Source of the DNA: JBBQDZ01 sp038237515
GTDB lineage: Bacteria > Actinomycetota > Thermoleophilia > Gaiellales > Gaiellaceae
Assembly (NCBI GenBank): GCA_038237515.1
Contig: JBBRYP010000061.1
Location: forward strand, 1 to 27,830
Length of the DNA: 27,830 nucleotides
Direction of reading: 5' to 3'
The notes beneath the pieces were generated by a model. That model made no database searches. It was given only the letters and a program-made list of their open reading frames with translations, and was not told the DNA's origin. How positions within the stretch are numbered: the stretch's first letter is position 1; each line of letters opens with the position of its first letter. The translations under genes and the position numbers were made by a program. Positions 1-8,101 of this stretch are shown in pieces.

Positions 1-182
1 ACCACCACCACCGCCGCCGCCTCCCCCGCCGCTGCCACCGCCGCACGACCCCCCGCCACCGCCTCCGCCCCCTCCACCACCGCCGCCGCACGACCCGCCG
101 CCGCCTCCTCCTCCACCACCACCTCCACCGCACGACCCGCCGCCGCCTCCCCCTCCGCCCGTCGATCCGCACCACCCGCCCC
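1..182. repeat. C-rich low-complexity tandem repeat, possibly coding
   Basis: The plus strand is an almost pure C/G/A tract in which CCGCACGACC recurs at 41, 86 and 128 (spacings 45 and 42, both multiples of 3), with a decayed fourth copy near 160. Codon-length spacing suggests coding origin. Read on the minus strand it gives glycine runs broken by Ser-Cys, open past the left edge, with GTG at 402 as the only candidate start I found. Read on the plus strand it gives proline runs broken by His-Asp, ending at a stop at 263-265. I cannot decide between the two. Gly/Cys tails are common at the C-termini of bacterial membrane proteins, but here too little sequence lies upstream on the minus strand for such a protein. 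Bases 183-370 hold nothing else I can support. Confidence 0.55.
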
Positions 183-370
183 CGCCTCCGTCGCGGGCGC
201 AAGATCGGCGCGCTGACCCGCTACCGGCTCCCGTGGGTTCCGGGTCCTCACACCGGCGCAGGTAAGACGGCGAGCGCGGACGCCCGCGACGAGCCGTCGC
301 GGGCGATTCGGCACCCCAGAGCGGCGGCGGGAGGAAGAGCCGCTGGAGCGGGAAGCACGGAAAGTAGTAT

Positions 371-565
371 GTGAGCGTGCCTCGCCTGCGCCTCCTCCGC
401 ACCCGCGTCGGTCCGCTCGGTCTCGCGCTGACGGCATACGACGTGTGGAGGCGGATCCCCCCCAAGCACCGCAAGCGCCTGCTCAAGCAGGCGCGACGGC
501 ACGGCCCGAAGATCGCGACAAAAGCCGTCCGCTACGCCGCGAAGCGGCGGACGCCGAAGCTCTAG
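371..565 (+). CDS. Small basic protein of unknown function (64 aa)
   Basis: GTG-start frame with strongly GC-biased third codon positions, which supports real coding. The product is very basic: an N-terminal Arg/Leu segment, then a helix-like Ala-Tyr-Asp-Val-Trp-Arg-Arg motif (about residues 23-29), then a Lys/Arg/His-rich amphipathic stretch to the C-terminus. There is no transmembrane segment or cysteine. I do not recognise the family; charge and size would suit a nucleic-acid- or membrane-surface-binding protein, but that is guesswork. No clear Shine-Dalgarno precedes the start, so an alternative start is possible. It ends 4 nt before the convergent sucA stop, leaving no room for a terminator between the two genes. 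Confidence 0.6.
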   Translation: MSVPRLRLLRTRVGPLGLALTAYDVWRRIPPKHRKRLLKQARRHGPKIATKAVRYAAKRRTPKL

Positions 566-569
566 GCCC

Positions 570-3392
570 TTAGCTCAGCGCCGCTCGGGCGATCCTGTCC
601 TGCTCGCGCAGGTGAGCTGTCGGATACCCCTCGCTCGGGCTCGCGCGCCACGGCCGCCCCACGTAGCGAAGCTCCACACCCCGCGGTAGCGCCTCCTCGA
701 GCCGGTGGCGGGTGGCCCGCCAAGCGCCCATGTTCTGCGGCTCCTCCTGAGCCCAGACGACCTCCTCGAGGTGCGGGTAGCGTGCGACGAGCCGCTCCGC
801 CGACTCGGTCGGGAACGGGTACAGCTGCTCGATCCGACCGACGCCGATCCAGTCTGCGGCGGCCCGCAGCTCGTGCCCGACCAGGTCGTAGTAGACCTTC
901 CCCGAGCAGAGAACGAGCCGCCGCACGCGCTCCGGGTCGGCAGCGGGGTCGTCGATCACCGGCGCGTAGCCGCCGCTGGCGAGCTCGGCCAGGGTCGATG
1001 CGGCATCCTTCAGCCGCAGCAGCCCCTTGGGGGTCATCACGACGAGCGGCCGCGCTCGTGGCTCGAGCGCCTGGCGACGGAGCAGGTGGAAGTACTGGGC
1101 CGCGGTTGTCGGGTTCACGATCCGGATGTTCTCCTGGGCGGCCAGCTGGAGGAACCGCTCGAGCTTGGCGCTCGAGTGCTCCGGCCCGTTCCCCTCGTAG
1201 CCGTGCGGAAGAAGAAGCGTCAGCCGTGACGTCTGCTTCCACTTCGAGAGCCCCGAAACGATGAACTGGTCGACGATGACCTGCGCCCCGTTGACGAAGT
1301 CCCCGAACTGCGCCTCCCAGAGGACGAGCGTCTCCGGGGCGGCAATGGAGTAGCCGTACTCGAAGCCGAGGGCCGCGTATTCGGAGAGTGGCGAGTTGTG
1401 AAGCTCCATGGCCGCGGCGGCCTCGTCCAGATGTGCGATCGGGGCATAGGGCTCCCCCGTCTCCGCGTCGTGGAGCACGAGGTGGCGTTGCGAGAACGTG
1501 CCCCGCTCCGTGTCCTGGCCGGTGAGGCGTATCGGAATCCCGTCCACGAGCAGCGAGCCGAGCGCGAGCGCCTCCGCCTGCCCCCAGTCGATGCCGCCCG
1601 CTTCGAGTGCCACCTCGCGCCGCTCGAGCTGGCGCGCGAGCTTCGGGTGCACCTCGAACCCGTCGGGTATGCGCAGGAGCTCCGTGTTCAGCCGGCGCAG
1701 GCGTTCCTCCGGAACCGAGGTGTCCGACGGAGCCGGCGGCCTCGAGAAGACGCGCTCGCTGCGCGTCCTGGCCGGAATCGACGTGCCGAATGTGGCGCGC
1801 AGAGCCTCGTGCGCCTCCTTCAGGCGCGCGTGCATCGTCGCGACGAGCGCCTGCGGCTCGCCCTCCGCCACGACGCCCTCCAGGACGAGCTGCTTCGCGT
1901 AGATCTCCCGGACGGTCGGGTGCTCGGCGATCGCCTTCACCATCAGCGGCTGCGTGTACGCCGCCTCGTCCTGCTCGTTGTGACCGTGTCGCCGGTACCC
2001 GACGACGTCGAGGACGACATCGCTGCCGAAGCGCCCGCGATAGGCCATCGCCAGGCGGACGGCATGGATCGCTGCCTCTGGATCGTCTGCGTTGACGTGG
2101 ACGATCGGCGTGTCGAAGCCCTTGGCGAGGTCGCTGGCGTATCTCGTGGAGCGACCCTGGCTCGGATCGGTGGTGAAGCCGATCTGGTTGTTGCCGATCA
2201 CGTGCAGGGACCCGCCCGTCGAGTAGCCGTCGATGCCGTCGAGGTTCAGGGTCTCGGCGACGACACCCTGGCCGGGGAACGACGCGTCGCCATGGATGAG
2301 GATGGGCAATGCGACCGATGGGTCGTGGAGCGCCTCGCGCGCGCCACGATCGGTCTGCGTCGCGCGCGCCCACCCCTCCACGACCGGGTCGACGGCCTCG
2401 AGGTGGCTCGGGTTCGCCGCGAGGTCGACCGCGATCTGTCCGCCCTTCGTGTTGCGCGTCCCCCTGGCGCCGAGGTGGTACTTGACGTCGCCGGTGCCCC
2501 CCTCCGGATCCGCGACGACCGCCTCGTAGACCCGCTCGCCCTCGAACTCGCGCAGGATCGACTCGTAGGGGCGCCCGACGATGTGCGCGAGCACGTTCAG
2601 GCGTCCGCGGTGGGCCATTCCGACAGCCACCTCGTGCGCGCCGCTCGCCGCCGCGAGCTCGATCGCTTCGTCGAGCATCGGTACAAGCACGTCGAGCCCC
2701 TCGACGGAAAACTGCTTCTGCCCGAGAAAGGTGCGCTGGAGGTAGCGCTCGAGGCCCTCGACCTCGGTGAGTCGCCCGAGCAGCAGCCGCTTCTCCTCAC
2801 GCGTCAGAGGCGTCCGGTACCGGCCAGACTCGATCACCTGCCGTAGCCAGACGCGCTGCTCGTGGTCGGCTATGTGCTCGAGCTCGTAGGCGATCGTGCC
2901 GCAGTAGGTCTCCTGCAGGTGGGGAAGCGCCTCGGCCAGCGTGTCCCCCGGGACGTGCACGCGCAGGAGGGAGGCCGGCACGCGCGCCTGCAGCTCGGGC
3001 GTCAGCCTCGGGACCAGACGCTCCGGCTCCAGCGCCGGATCGCCGACGGGCTCAGACCCGAGCGGATCGAGTCGGGCCGCGAGGTGGCCGTGCATCCGGT
3101 GCGCCTTCACGAGCGCCATAGCGGCGGCGACGGCGCCGAGCAGGCGCTCGTCGGCGGCCGCGGGCGCCGCAGCCGGTGCCGGAGGCGCCGCGACGGGTGC
3201 TCCGCCGTTTCCGTCCGCGCGCAGCCCTTCGACGAGCCGACTCAGGCCCGGGTGGGCCGCCACCACCTCGCTCGCGCCGCTCTCGAAGAGCGTGCGCCAC
3301 TCGACGGGCACGGCATCGGGGTTCTCCAGGTACTCGTCGAGGAGTGCCTGCGCGAAGCCGGCATTCAGGCCGTCGACGTCGTGGCTGATCAT
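570..3392 (-). CDS. sucA: 2-oxoglutarate dehydrogenase E1 component
   Basis: This 940-residue thiamine-diphosphate enzyme decarboxylates 2-oxoglutarate and passes succinyl to the lipoyl groups of E2 in the TCA cycle (cytoplasm). The N-terminal E1 segment (about residues 10-37, YLENPDAVPVEW) is followed by an Ala/Pro-rich linker (64-80), the HRGRLNVL motif (261-268), and the ThDP/Mg motif running from HGDA (368) to GNNQIGF (400-406). The C-terminal transketolase-like part includes GNGPEHSSA. ATG at 3392 is chosen because the family's conserved N-terminus begins here; the frame stays open upstream but that stretch is arginine-rich shadow sequence overlapping two small genes. A TACAAC hexamer at 3400-3405 sits 7 nt before the ATG and may be an internal promoter. 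Many actinobacteria fuse an E2 domain to this enzyme; here it is absent although the linker remains. sucB is not in the window. Confidence 0.97.
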   Translation of the reverse strand: MISHDVDGLNAGFAQALLDEYLENPDAVPVEWRTLFESGASEVVAAHPGLSRLVEGLRADGNGGAPVAAPPAPAAAPAAADERLLGAVAAAMALVKAHRMHGHLAARLDPLGSEPVGDPALEPERLVPRLTPELQARVPASLLRVHVPGDTLAEALPHLQETYCGTIAYELEHIADHEQRVWLRQVIESGRYRTPLTREEKRLLLGRLTEVEGLERYLQRTFLGQKQFSVEGLDVLVPMLDEAIELAAASGAHEVAVGMAHRGRLNVLAHIVGRPYESILREFEGERVYEAVVADPEGGTGDVKYHLGARGTRNTKGGQIAVDLAANPSHLEAVDPVVEGWARATQTDRGAREALHDPSVALPILIHGDASFPGQGVVAETLNLDGIDGYSTGGSLHVIGNNQIGFTTDPSQGRSTRYASDLAKGFDTPIVHVNADDPEAAIHAVRLAMAYRGRFGSDVVLDVVGYRRHGHNEQDEAAYTQPLMVKAIAEHPTVREIYAKQLVLEGVVAEGEPQALVATMHARLKEAHEALRATFGTSIPARTRSERVFSRPPAPSDTSVPEERLRRLNTELLRIPDGFEVHPKLARQLERREVALEAGGIDWGQAEALALGSLLVDGIPIRLTGQDTERGTFSQRHLVLHDAETGEPYAPIAHLDEAAAAMELHNSPLSEYAALGFEYGYSIAAPETLVLWEAQFGDFVNGAQVIVDQFIVSGLSKWKQTSRLTLLLPHGYEGNGPEHSSAKLERFLQLAAQENIRIVNPTTAAQYFHLLRRQALEPRARPLVVMTPKGLLRLKDAASTLAELASGGYAPVIDDPAADPERVRRLVLCSGKVYYDLVGHELRAAADWIGVGRIEQLYPFPTESAERLVARYPHLEEVVWAQEEPQNMGAWRATRHRLEEALPRGVELRYVGRPWRASPSEGYPTAHLREQDRIARAALS

Positions 3393-3436
3393 CCGACGTG
3401 TTGTAGCAGCGCGCCCTGCGGGCTCGCGGTGCCCGG

Positions 3437-3697
3437 TCAGTACAGCGGGTTCTTCGTCAACACGGCGAAGGCCGTGCCGAGCACCCAGCAGAGAGCCGTC
3501 GCACCCACCGCCAGGGCAGCGAGACGACTGTGCCGCCCGCCGATCCCGGCAGCGACGAGTGCGATCACGATCGCGAACGGAGCGATGCGGACCGGCCGGT
3601 AGGCCAGCGCCACCAGACTCACCGCCATCGCCGCGGCTGCCATCAGCCCGGCGAGGGATTCGGCGGCAGCACGTCTCGTTCCGACCGGTGCACTCAC
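3437..3697 (-). CDS. Small integral membrane protein, unknown (86 aa)
   Basis: The GTG start at 3697 overlaps the stop of the upstream gene (GTGA, 3694-3697), so the two are probably translationally coupled. Three hydrophobic helices are visible at about residues 15-33, 36-52 and 58-80, ending in a short tail, LTKNPLY. No catalytic or binding motif is apparent. A longer frame extends upstream but its added residues are Arg/Pro-rich and overlap the neighbouring gene in another frame, so I reject them. It lies 44 bp upstream of sucA in the same direction. The membrane topology is read from hydrophobicity; the function is unknown. Confidence 0.7.
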   Translation of the reverse strand: MSAPVGTRRAAAESLAGLMAAAAMAVSLVALAYRPVRIAPFAIVIALVAAGIGGRHSRLAALAVGATALCWVLGTAFAVLTKNPLY

Positions 3698-3948
3698 GGG
3701 AGCGGTGCTCTGGCGGAGGCGCGCGCGTAGCCGCGCGAGGGGGAACCGTGAGGGCCCCGGCGGGGTCCGGCCAAGCGCGGGCGGCGCCGCCAGGGCGGCC
3801 GGGAATCCGGCTCGTGCGCGGGTACGAGCGCAGCGAGCTCTGGAGGCCGCGGCTCCGCCTTGACGGCCCACCAGACAACCCAGCAGAGGTAGACGATCGG
3901 GATCTTCAGGATCAGCATCAGGAAGACGAACTCCCACACCGTCGACAC
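3694..3948 (-). CDS. Single-pass membrane protein with basic tail, unknown (84 aa)
   Basis: GTG start at 3948. The protein opens with one strongly hydrophobic, aromatic segment (about residues 4-27, containing ILKIPIVYLCWVVWWAV) followed by a short acidic/proline part and then a long Arg/Pro/Ser-rich tail (about 50-84) that is probably cytoplasmic and disordered. No known domain is recognised. The start is supported by a TAGACT hexamer ending 7 nt upstream. It overlaps the next gene by four bases (GTGA) and heads the small-gene/sucA transcription unit. The tail could be partly over-extended reading, but the coupling overlap argues for this stop. Confidence 0.65.
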   Translation of the reverse strand: MSTVWEFVFLMLILKIPIVYLCWVVWWAVKAEPRPPELAALVPAHEPDSRPPWRRRPRLAGPRRGPHGSPSRGYARASARAPLP

Positions 3949-3955
3949 GGCGGGC

Positions 3956-3961
3956 AGTCTA
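3956..3961 (-). promoter_or_regulatory. Probable leaderless -10 element (TAGACT)
   Basis: TAGACT on the minus strand ends exactly 7 nt before the GTG at 3948, placing the expected transcription start on the start codon. The -35 region is weak (no TTGACA-like hexamer at 17-18 bp). It would drive the two small membrane genes and sucA. The assignment rests on the same spacing recurring elsewhere in the window. Confidence 0.5.
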
Positions 3962-4056
3962 CGGCATCCAACATGGGCGAATCCAGTCCCCTCGACACGG
4001 TCGCATGGTTCGTTCAGCGTCTTTCTAGGGGGAGTAGATAAGGTCGGCCCTGCCCG

Positions 4057-6225
4057 ATGCTCGAGTCCCTCGCCCGCTACGTCTCTCACCACCGGCTGCT
4101 CGTCGCGCTGACCTGGCTCGCGCTGACCTTCTTCGGCGTCTTCTCGGCACAGCAGGTCTCGAAGCGCTGGCTCGAGCAGTTCTCGATCCCCGGCTACTCG
4201 GCCTACGAGGCGAACCAGCGCACGCTGAAGAAGTTCGGCACCGGCGAGGCGCCGCCGCACGTCGCTGTGCTCACGGCGAAAAGGGACGTCACGAAAGTGG
4301 CGGGGCTGCGCGCCGCGGTGGCCAAGGTCGAACGGCGCTTCCCCGACTTTCGTTTCGGCTCGTACTACGCCACCGGGAGCGATGCCTATCTGTCACGTGA
4401 CCGGCACACGACATTCGTCACCGCCTACCCGCCCGGCAACGAAGGGTTCAACGCCGACAGCCGCACGGGCGAGATCCGCTCGGCATTCAGGGCCGCGGCT
4501 CCACCCGGCGTCGAGGTGCACCTGACCGGCCGGGACGCGCTCTACGACTCGCAGGGATCCTCGAGCGGCCCCAGCGTCATCACCGAGGCGATGATCGGCG
4601 GCGGCGGCGCGCTCGTGATCCTCCTGTTCGTCTTCGGGACGCTGCCCGCGGTCGCGATGCCGCTGATGGTCGCTGTGGCATCGATCTTCAACACGTTCAC
4701 GCTCGTATGGCTGCTCACCTACCTGACGCCGGTCTCGATCATCGTCCAGTTCCTGGTCGCGCTCGTCGGGCTCGGCGTCGCGATCGACTACTCGCTGTTG
4801 ATGATCTTCCGCTTTCGGGAGGAGCTCCGCCGCAGCACGGACGTCGAGACGGCCGTCGTCGAGACGATGCGGCACGCCGGCCGTTCGGTGATCGTCTCGG
4901 GCTCGACCGTGGCGATCGGCCTCGTCTCGATGGTGATCCTCCCGATTCCCGTCATCCGGTCGATCGGCATCGGCGGCCTGCTGATCCCGATCGTCTCGGT
5001 GCTGGCGTCGATCACACTCCTGCCGGCGATGCTCTCGCTGCTCGGCCACCGGATCAACCGCCTGCGCGTGATGCCAAGGCGCATCGTCGAGACGAACCCG
5101 GAGAGTGAGGGCGGGTTCTGGGGCCGATGGGCCGAGATCGTCATGCGCCGTCCCGCGATCGTGGCCTCGGTCGGCCTCGCGATCGTGGCCCTGCTCCTTG
5201 TCGCTGGGGTCCAGCTCAACCCGAGCGAGGCGCAGGCGAAAGACATCGCGGGGAGCACGAAGGAGGACGCCGTCGTCGGGCTGGCCGCGCTGAAGGCCGC
5301 GGGGATCTCGCCCGGGGTGCTCAAGCCCTTCGAAACGCTGGTCGAGCACTACCGCTCCCCCGCGCAGCTTCGCATCGTCGCCTCGGCGCTCGAGCGGGCG
5401 CCCGGCGTCGTCGGTGCGGCCGCTCCCCCACGCTGGCGCCGCGGGGGCGACGCGATCGTCGAAGCCTTCCCGGACGCCGATGGTGCCGCCAAATCGGTGC
5501 GCAAGACGATCTCGAATCTCCAGCACCACGTGCTGCCGGCGGTGCAGACGCAGCTGGGCGGGCCCACGCGAGTCACGCTCGGCGGCACCGCGGCCGAGGA
5601 TCGCGACTTCGTCCACGCCGTCTACGGCAAGTTTCCGTACGTCCTGGCATTCGTGATCCTGCTCACGTTCGTGCTCCTGATGCGCGCGTTCCGCTCGGTC
5701 CTGCTGCCGCTGAAGGCGGTCATTCTCAACCTCGTCTCGCTGGGAGCCGCTTTCGGGATCATCGTCTTCATCTTCCAGATGGGACACGGTGCGAAGGCGA
5801 TCTGGAACGTGAACCCGACGGGGGCGATCATCTCTTGGATCCCGCTGATGATCTTCGCGTTCCTCTACGGGCTCTCCATGGACTATGAGGTCTTCATGCT
5901 CACCCGCATGCGCGAGGCGTATGACGAGCTGGGAGACACGCGCGCTGCGGTCTCGCTCGGCCTTGCCCGCACGGGAAAGCTCGTGACGAGCGCCGCGCTG
6001 GTTCTCATGTTCGCGTTCTTCGTGCTCTCCACCGGGCCCGGGACCGACATCAAGCAGTTCGGGATCGGGCTTGCTGCCGGGATCATCTTCGACGCAACTG
6101 TCATCCGGGCGCTCCTCGTGCCGGCGATCATGCAGCTCCTAGGGCGTTGGAACTGGTGGCTGCCCCGCCCGGCCGCACGGATCCTCTTCACGCGCGAGAG
6201 CCAGCCACTGCCCGAGACGACCTAG
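4057..6225 (+). CDS. MMPL/RND-family membrane transporter
   Basis: This 722-residue protein has the duplicated RND layout of actinobacterial MmpL-type exporters, which use the proton gradient to move lipids or hydrophobic compounds across the cytoplasmic membrane. Each half has one leading helix (about 13-30 and 366-384), a periplasmic loop (about 31-175 and 385-525), and a five-helix bundle. The proton-relay Asp-Tyr pairs of the family are present in both halves: D244-Y245 in VAIDYSLLMIFRFREE and D609-Y610 in LSMDYEVFMLTRMRE. The length is at the compact end of the family. A purine-rich stretch (about 4027-4034) lies too far upstream to be an ideal Shine-Dalgarno. It is a lone gene, divergent from the sucA unit and convergent with the S53 operon; its substrate cannot be read from the sequence. 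Confidence 0.93.
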   Translation: MLESLARYVSHHRLLVALTWLALTFFGVFSAQQVSKRWLEQFSIPGYSAYEANQRTLKKFGTGEAPPHVAVLTAKRDVTKVAGLRAAVAKVERRFPDFRFGSYYATGSDAYLSRDRHTTFVTAYPPGNEGFNADSRTGEIRSAFRAAAPPGVEVHLTGRDALYDSQGSSSGPSVITEAMIGGGGALVILLFVFGTLPAVAMPLMVAVASIFNTFTLVWLLTYLTPVSIIVQFLVALVGLGVAIDYSLLMIFRFREELRRSTDVETAVVETMRHAGRSVIVSGSTVAIGLVSMVILPIPVIRSIGIGGLLIPIVSVLASITLLPAMLSLLGHRINRLRVMPRRIVETNPESEGGFWGRWAEIVMRRPAIVASVGLAIVALLLVAGVQLNPSEAQAKDIAGSTKEDAVVGLAALKAAGISPGVLKPFETLVEHYRSPAQLRIVASALERAPGVVGAAAPPRWRRGGDAIVEAFPDADGAAKSVRKTISNLQHHVLPAVQTQLGGPTRVTLGGTAAEDRDFVHAVYGKFPYVLAFVILLTFVLLMRAFRSVLLPLKAVILNLVSLGAAFGIIVFIFQMGHGAKAIWNVNPTGAIISWIPLMIFAFLYGLSMDYEVFMLTRMREAYDELGDTRAAVSLGLARTGKLVTSAALVLMFAFFVLSTGPGTDIKQFGIGLAAGIIFDATVIRALLVPAIMQLLGRWNWWLPRPAARILFTRESQPLPETT

Positions 6226-6276
6226 CTGCCGAGGACGGCGGAGACCTCCGAGACCGCCCGCCGCGGATCTTGTCCG

Positions 6277-6297
6277 GCTCCGGCGTGTCACCGGAGC
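6277..6297. terminator. Inverted repeat between convergent genes
   Basis: GCTCCGG (6277-6283) and CCGGAGC (6291-6297) form a perfect 7-bp stem with a 7-nt loop, midway between the MMPL stop (6225) and the S53 stop (6410). There is no U-tract, as is usual in very GC-rich genomes. Position supports a bidirectional terminator. Confidence 0.45.
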
Positions 6298-6409
6298 ACG
6301 CTTCACCGTTGCTTATCCCGATGACTCCGAGATCTCAGGGGTCTTGCATCCCAGCGGCGGAGCCCATCGGACTCTGAAGCCCTGATCCGGAGCCGCGCGG
6401 CGGGTGGGG

Positions 6410-8101
6410 CTACTTCTTGCTCTTCAACGCGGCGACGATGTCACGCGCGAGATTCCATACGTCCGGCGAGCCGAGGCCCGTCGAGTAATCCCAGCCTGGC
6501 CCGGCCGCGTCCAGCCGGTTGCCGCCGCGGACGACGTCGTGGAACGCGGGAACGTACGGCTGCTTCGTCGAGGCGATCTGGTAGAGCAGGGGCGCCACGA
6601 AGCCGAGCTTCCCCGCTTTTTGCTTCTGCACGTACTGATGGATCAGGAGCATCGAACCAGCCCAGAAGGGCGTCGCGGCGCTGGTTCCTCCCACTGTCGT
6701 CAGCTGGCCGCCGGAGACGATGTAGAAGCCGCTGTCCGAGTCGGCGGCCGCCGAGACGTCGGGCAGCTGGCGGCGGCCGTTCGACTTTGCGTTCTGGACG
6801 CCCGGCGCCTTCTGCCACAACGGCCGCGGCTCCACCGGGTTGAGTCCGCCGCCACCGCCGCCATTCGAGAACGGATCCTGCCAGCCCGCCTCCTCGAGGT
6901 AGCTCCCGTTCTGCCGGGTGAAGAGGAGGGTGCCGCCAACGCTGACGACGTGCGGCGAGTCGGAGGGGAAGTCAACCGTGGGGCGATGGTCCGAGAAGTC
7001 GCGCCGCTGGCAGTCGTAGGCACCCGCGTCGCCGCTCGCGACGAAGATCGTGATGCCGCGCGCTATGACCGCCTCCATCGCCTGCTCGGTTGCGACCCGG
7101 TCGGAGTTGCCGCGTGGGATCTGGTCGCAGAGCCCCCAGCTGACAGAGACGATGTCGGCCTTCCCGTCCGCGACGATCTTCTGGAAGACGTCGGCGAAGG
7201 AGGCCTGGAGCGGGGCCTCGTAGTCGAGGATCTGCGCCTTCGGCGCGATGCCGCGGATGACGTCGATGTCCAGGTTGACCTCGACGCTGCCGCCGCCGAC
7301 CTGCGTGCCGCCGCTGACCGGCACGTGCTTGACCGGCGGACCGACGATCTTGAACTGGCGGTCGAAGAGCGCGACGTCCGAGTCGTTGAAGGAGTCGAAG
7401 GAGACGATCGCGATCGTCTGGCCCTCGCCGCGGATCCCCAGCTGGTGGAGCGGGGCGATGTCATAGGCGATCTCGGCCGAGGCGGGCGAGAGGCCGCCCT
7501 GCGGCACATCGGCCGGACGGATCACGCGCCGGCTGCTGAGGCCGGAGACGCCGACGACCGAGGGGCGCAGGACGGCCGGGATCCGCGCCGGACGAAGCGG
7601 CTCGTGGTAGCGATATCCCGAGGAGTCGACGAAGTCCCGCAGCGTGACGTGGAAGTAACGCGAGACCGCCGCAACCGACCCGCGCAGCCGAAGGGACGTC
7701 CGCTGTGGATAGCCGCCCGTCACCTCGAGGCCGCCTGCCTCGACGGTGCGGCGCAGGCGCGCGATCTCGTGCGGTGCGACGCCGAACCGCTTCCCGAACT
7801 CGGCTGCTGCGAGGTAGTGGTGGTACTGCGGCGAGGTCGGGTCCTCGAGCGCGCGCAGGTAGGCGTCGAGCTCCCGCTGGCGCAGCCGCAGCACGAGCGA
7901 GAAGTCGATGACCGCGGCGGGGTTCGTCCGCCCGACGGGGCGGTCGTGCGCAGGCGAGGAGAGCACTGCATGCGCCGACTGCGGTAGCGCCTCGACGCGG
8001 GTCGCGTGCTCGCCTCGCGACAGCAAAGCGACGCCGGCCGCGACGGCGGCCGCGGCCAGGGCTCCGGCCGGAAGGATCAGACGGCGGCTCGGCTTCGTCA
8101 T
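6410..8101 (-). CDS. S53 (sedolisin/kumamolisin-type) serine-carboxyl peptidase
   Basis: A 563-residue exported endopeptidase precursor. An N-terminal hydrophobic segment (about 8-28) serves as signal or anchor; a pro-kumamolisin activation domain follows (about 60-190); the catalytic domain runs from about 205 to the end. The S53 triad is complete: E274 and D278 in EVNLD, S474 in GGTSAATP, and the oxyanion aspartate D358 in ASGD. The 200-residue gap from Glu to Ser equals that of kumamolisin. The calcium-site elements HDVVRGGN (D522) and GWDYSTGLGSPD (D538) are at the C-terminus. C325 and C364 could form a disulfide near the active site. S53 enzymes are usually active at acid pH after self-removal of the prodomain. 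The ATG overlaps the stop of the upstream gene (ATGA, 8098-8101). It is the last gene of a three-gene operon. Confidence 0.95.
   Translation of the reverse strand: MTKPSRRLILPAGALAAAAVAAGVALLSRGEHATRVEALPQSAHAVLSSPAHDRPVGRTNPAAVIDFSLVLRLRQRELDAYLRALEDPTSPQYHHYLAAAEFGKRFGVAPHEIARLRRTVEAGGLEVTGGYPQRTSLRLRGSVAAVSRYFHVTLRDFVDSSGYRYHEPLRPARIPAVLRPSVVGVSGLSSRRVIRPADVPQGGLSPASAEIAYDIAPLHQLGIRGEGQTIAIVSFDSFNDSDVALFDRQFKIVGPPVKHVPVSGGTQVGGGSVEVNLDIDVIRGIAPKAQILDYEAPLQASFADVFQKIVADGKADIVSVSWGLCDQIPRGNSDRVATEQAMEAVIARGITIFVASGDAGAYDCQRRDFSDHRPTVDFPSDSPHVVSVGGTLLFTRQNGSYLEEAGWQDPFSNGGGGGGLNPVEPRPLWQKAPGVQNAKSNGRRQLPDVSAAADSDSGFYIVSGGQLTTVGGTSAATPFWAGSMLLIHQYVQKQKAGKLGFVAPLLYQIASTKQPYVPAFHDVVRGGNRLDAAGPGWDYSTGLGSPDVWNLARDIVAALKSKK

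Noticed and set aside
562..2373. Long open minus frame inside sucA
   Set aside because: Arginine-rich shadow of sucA in another frame; no domain sense, while sucA has full family motifs.
3393..3878. In-frame N-terminal extension of sucA (162 codons)
   Set aside because: Arg/Pro/Ser-rich, overlaps two small coupled genes in other frames, and the conserved E1 N-terminus starts at 3392.
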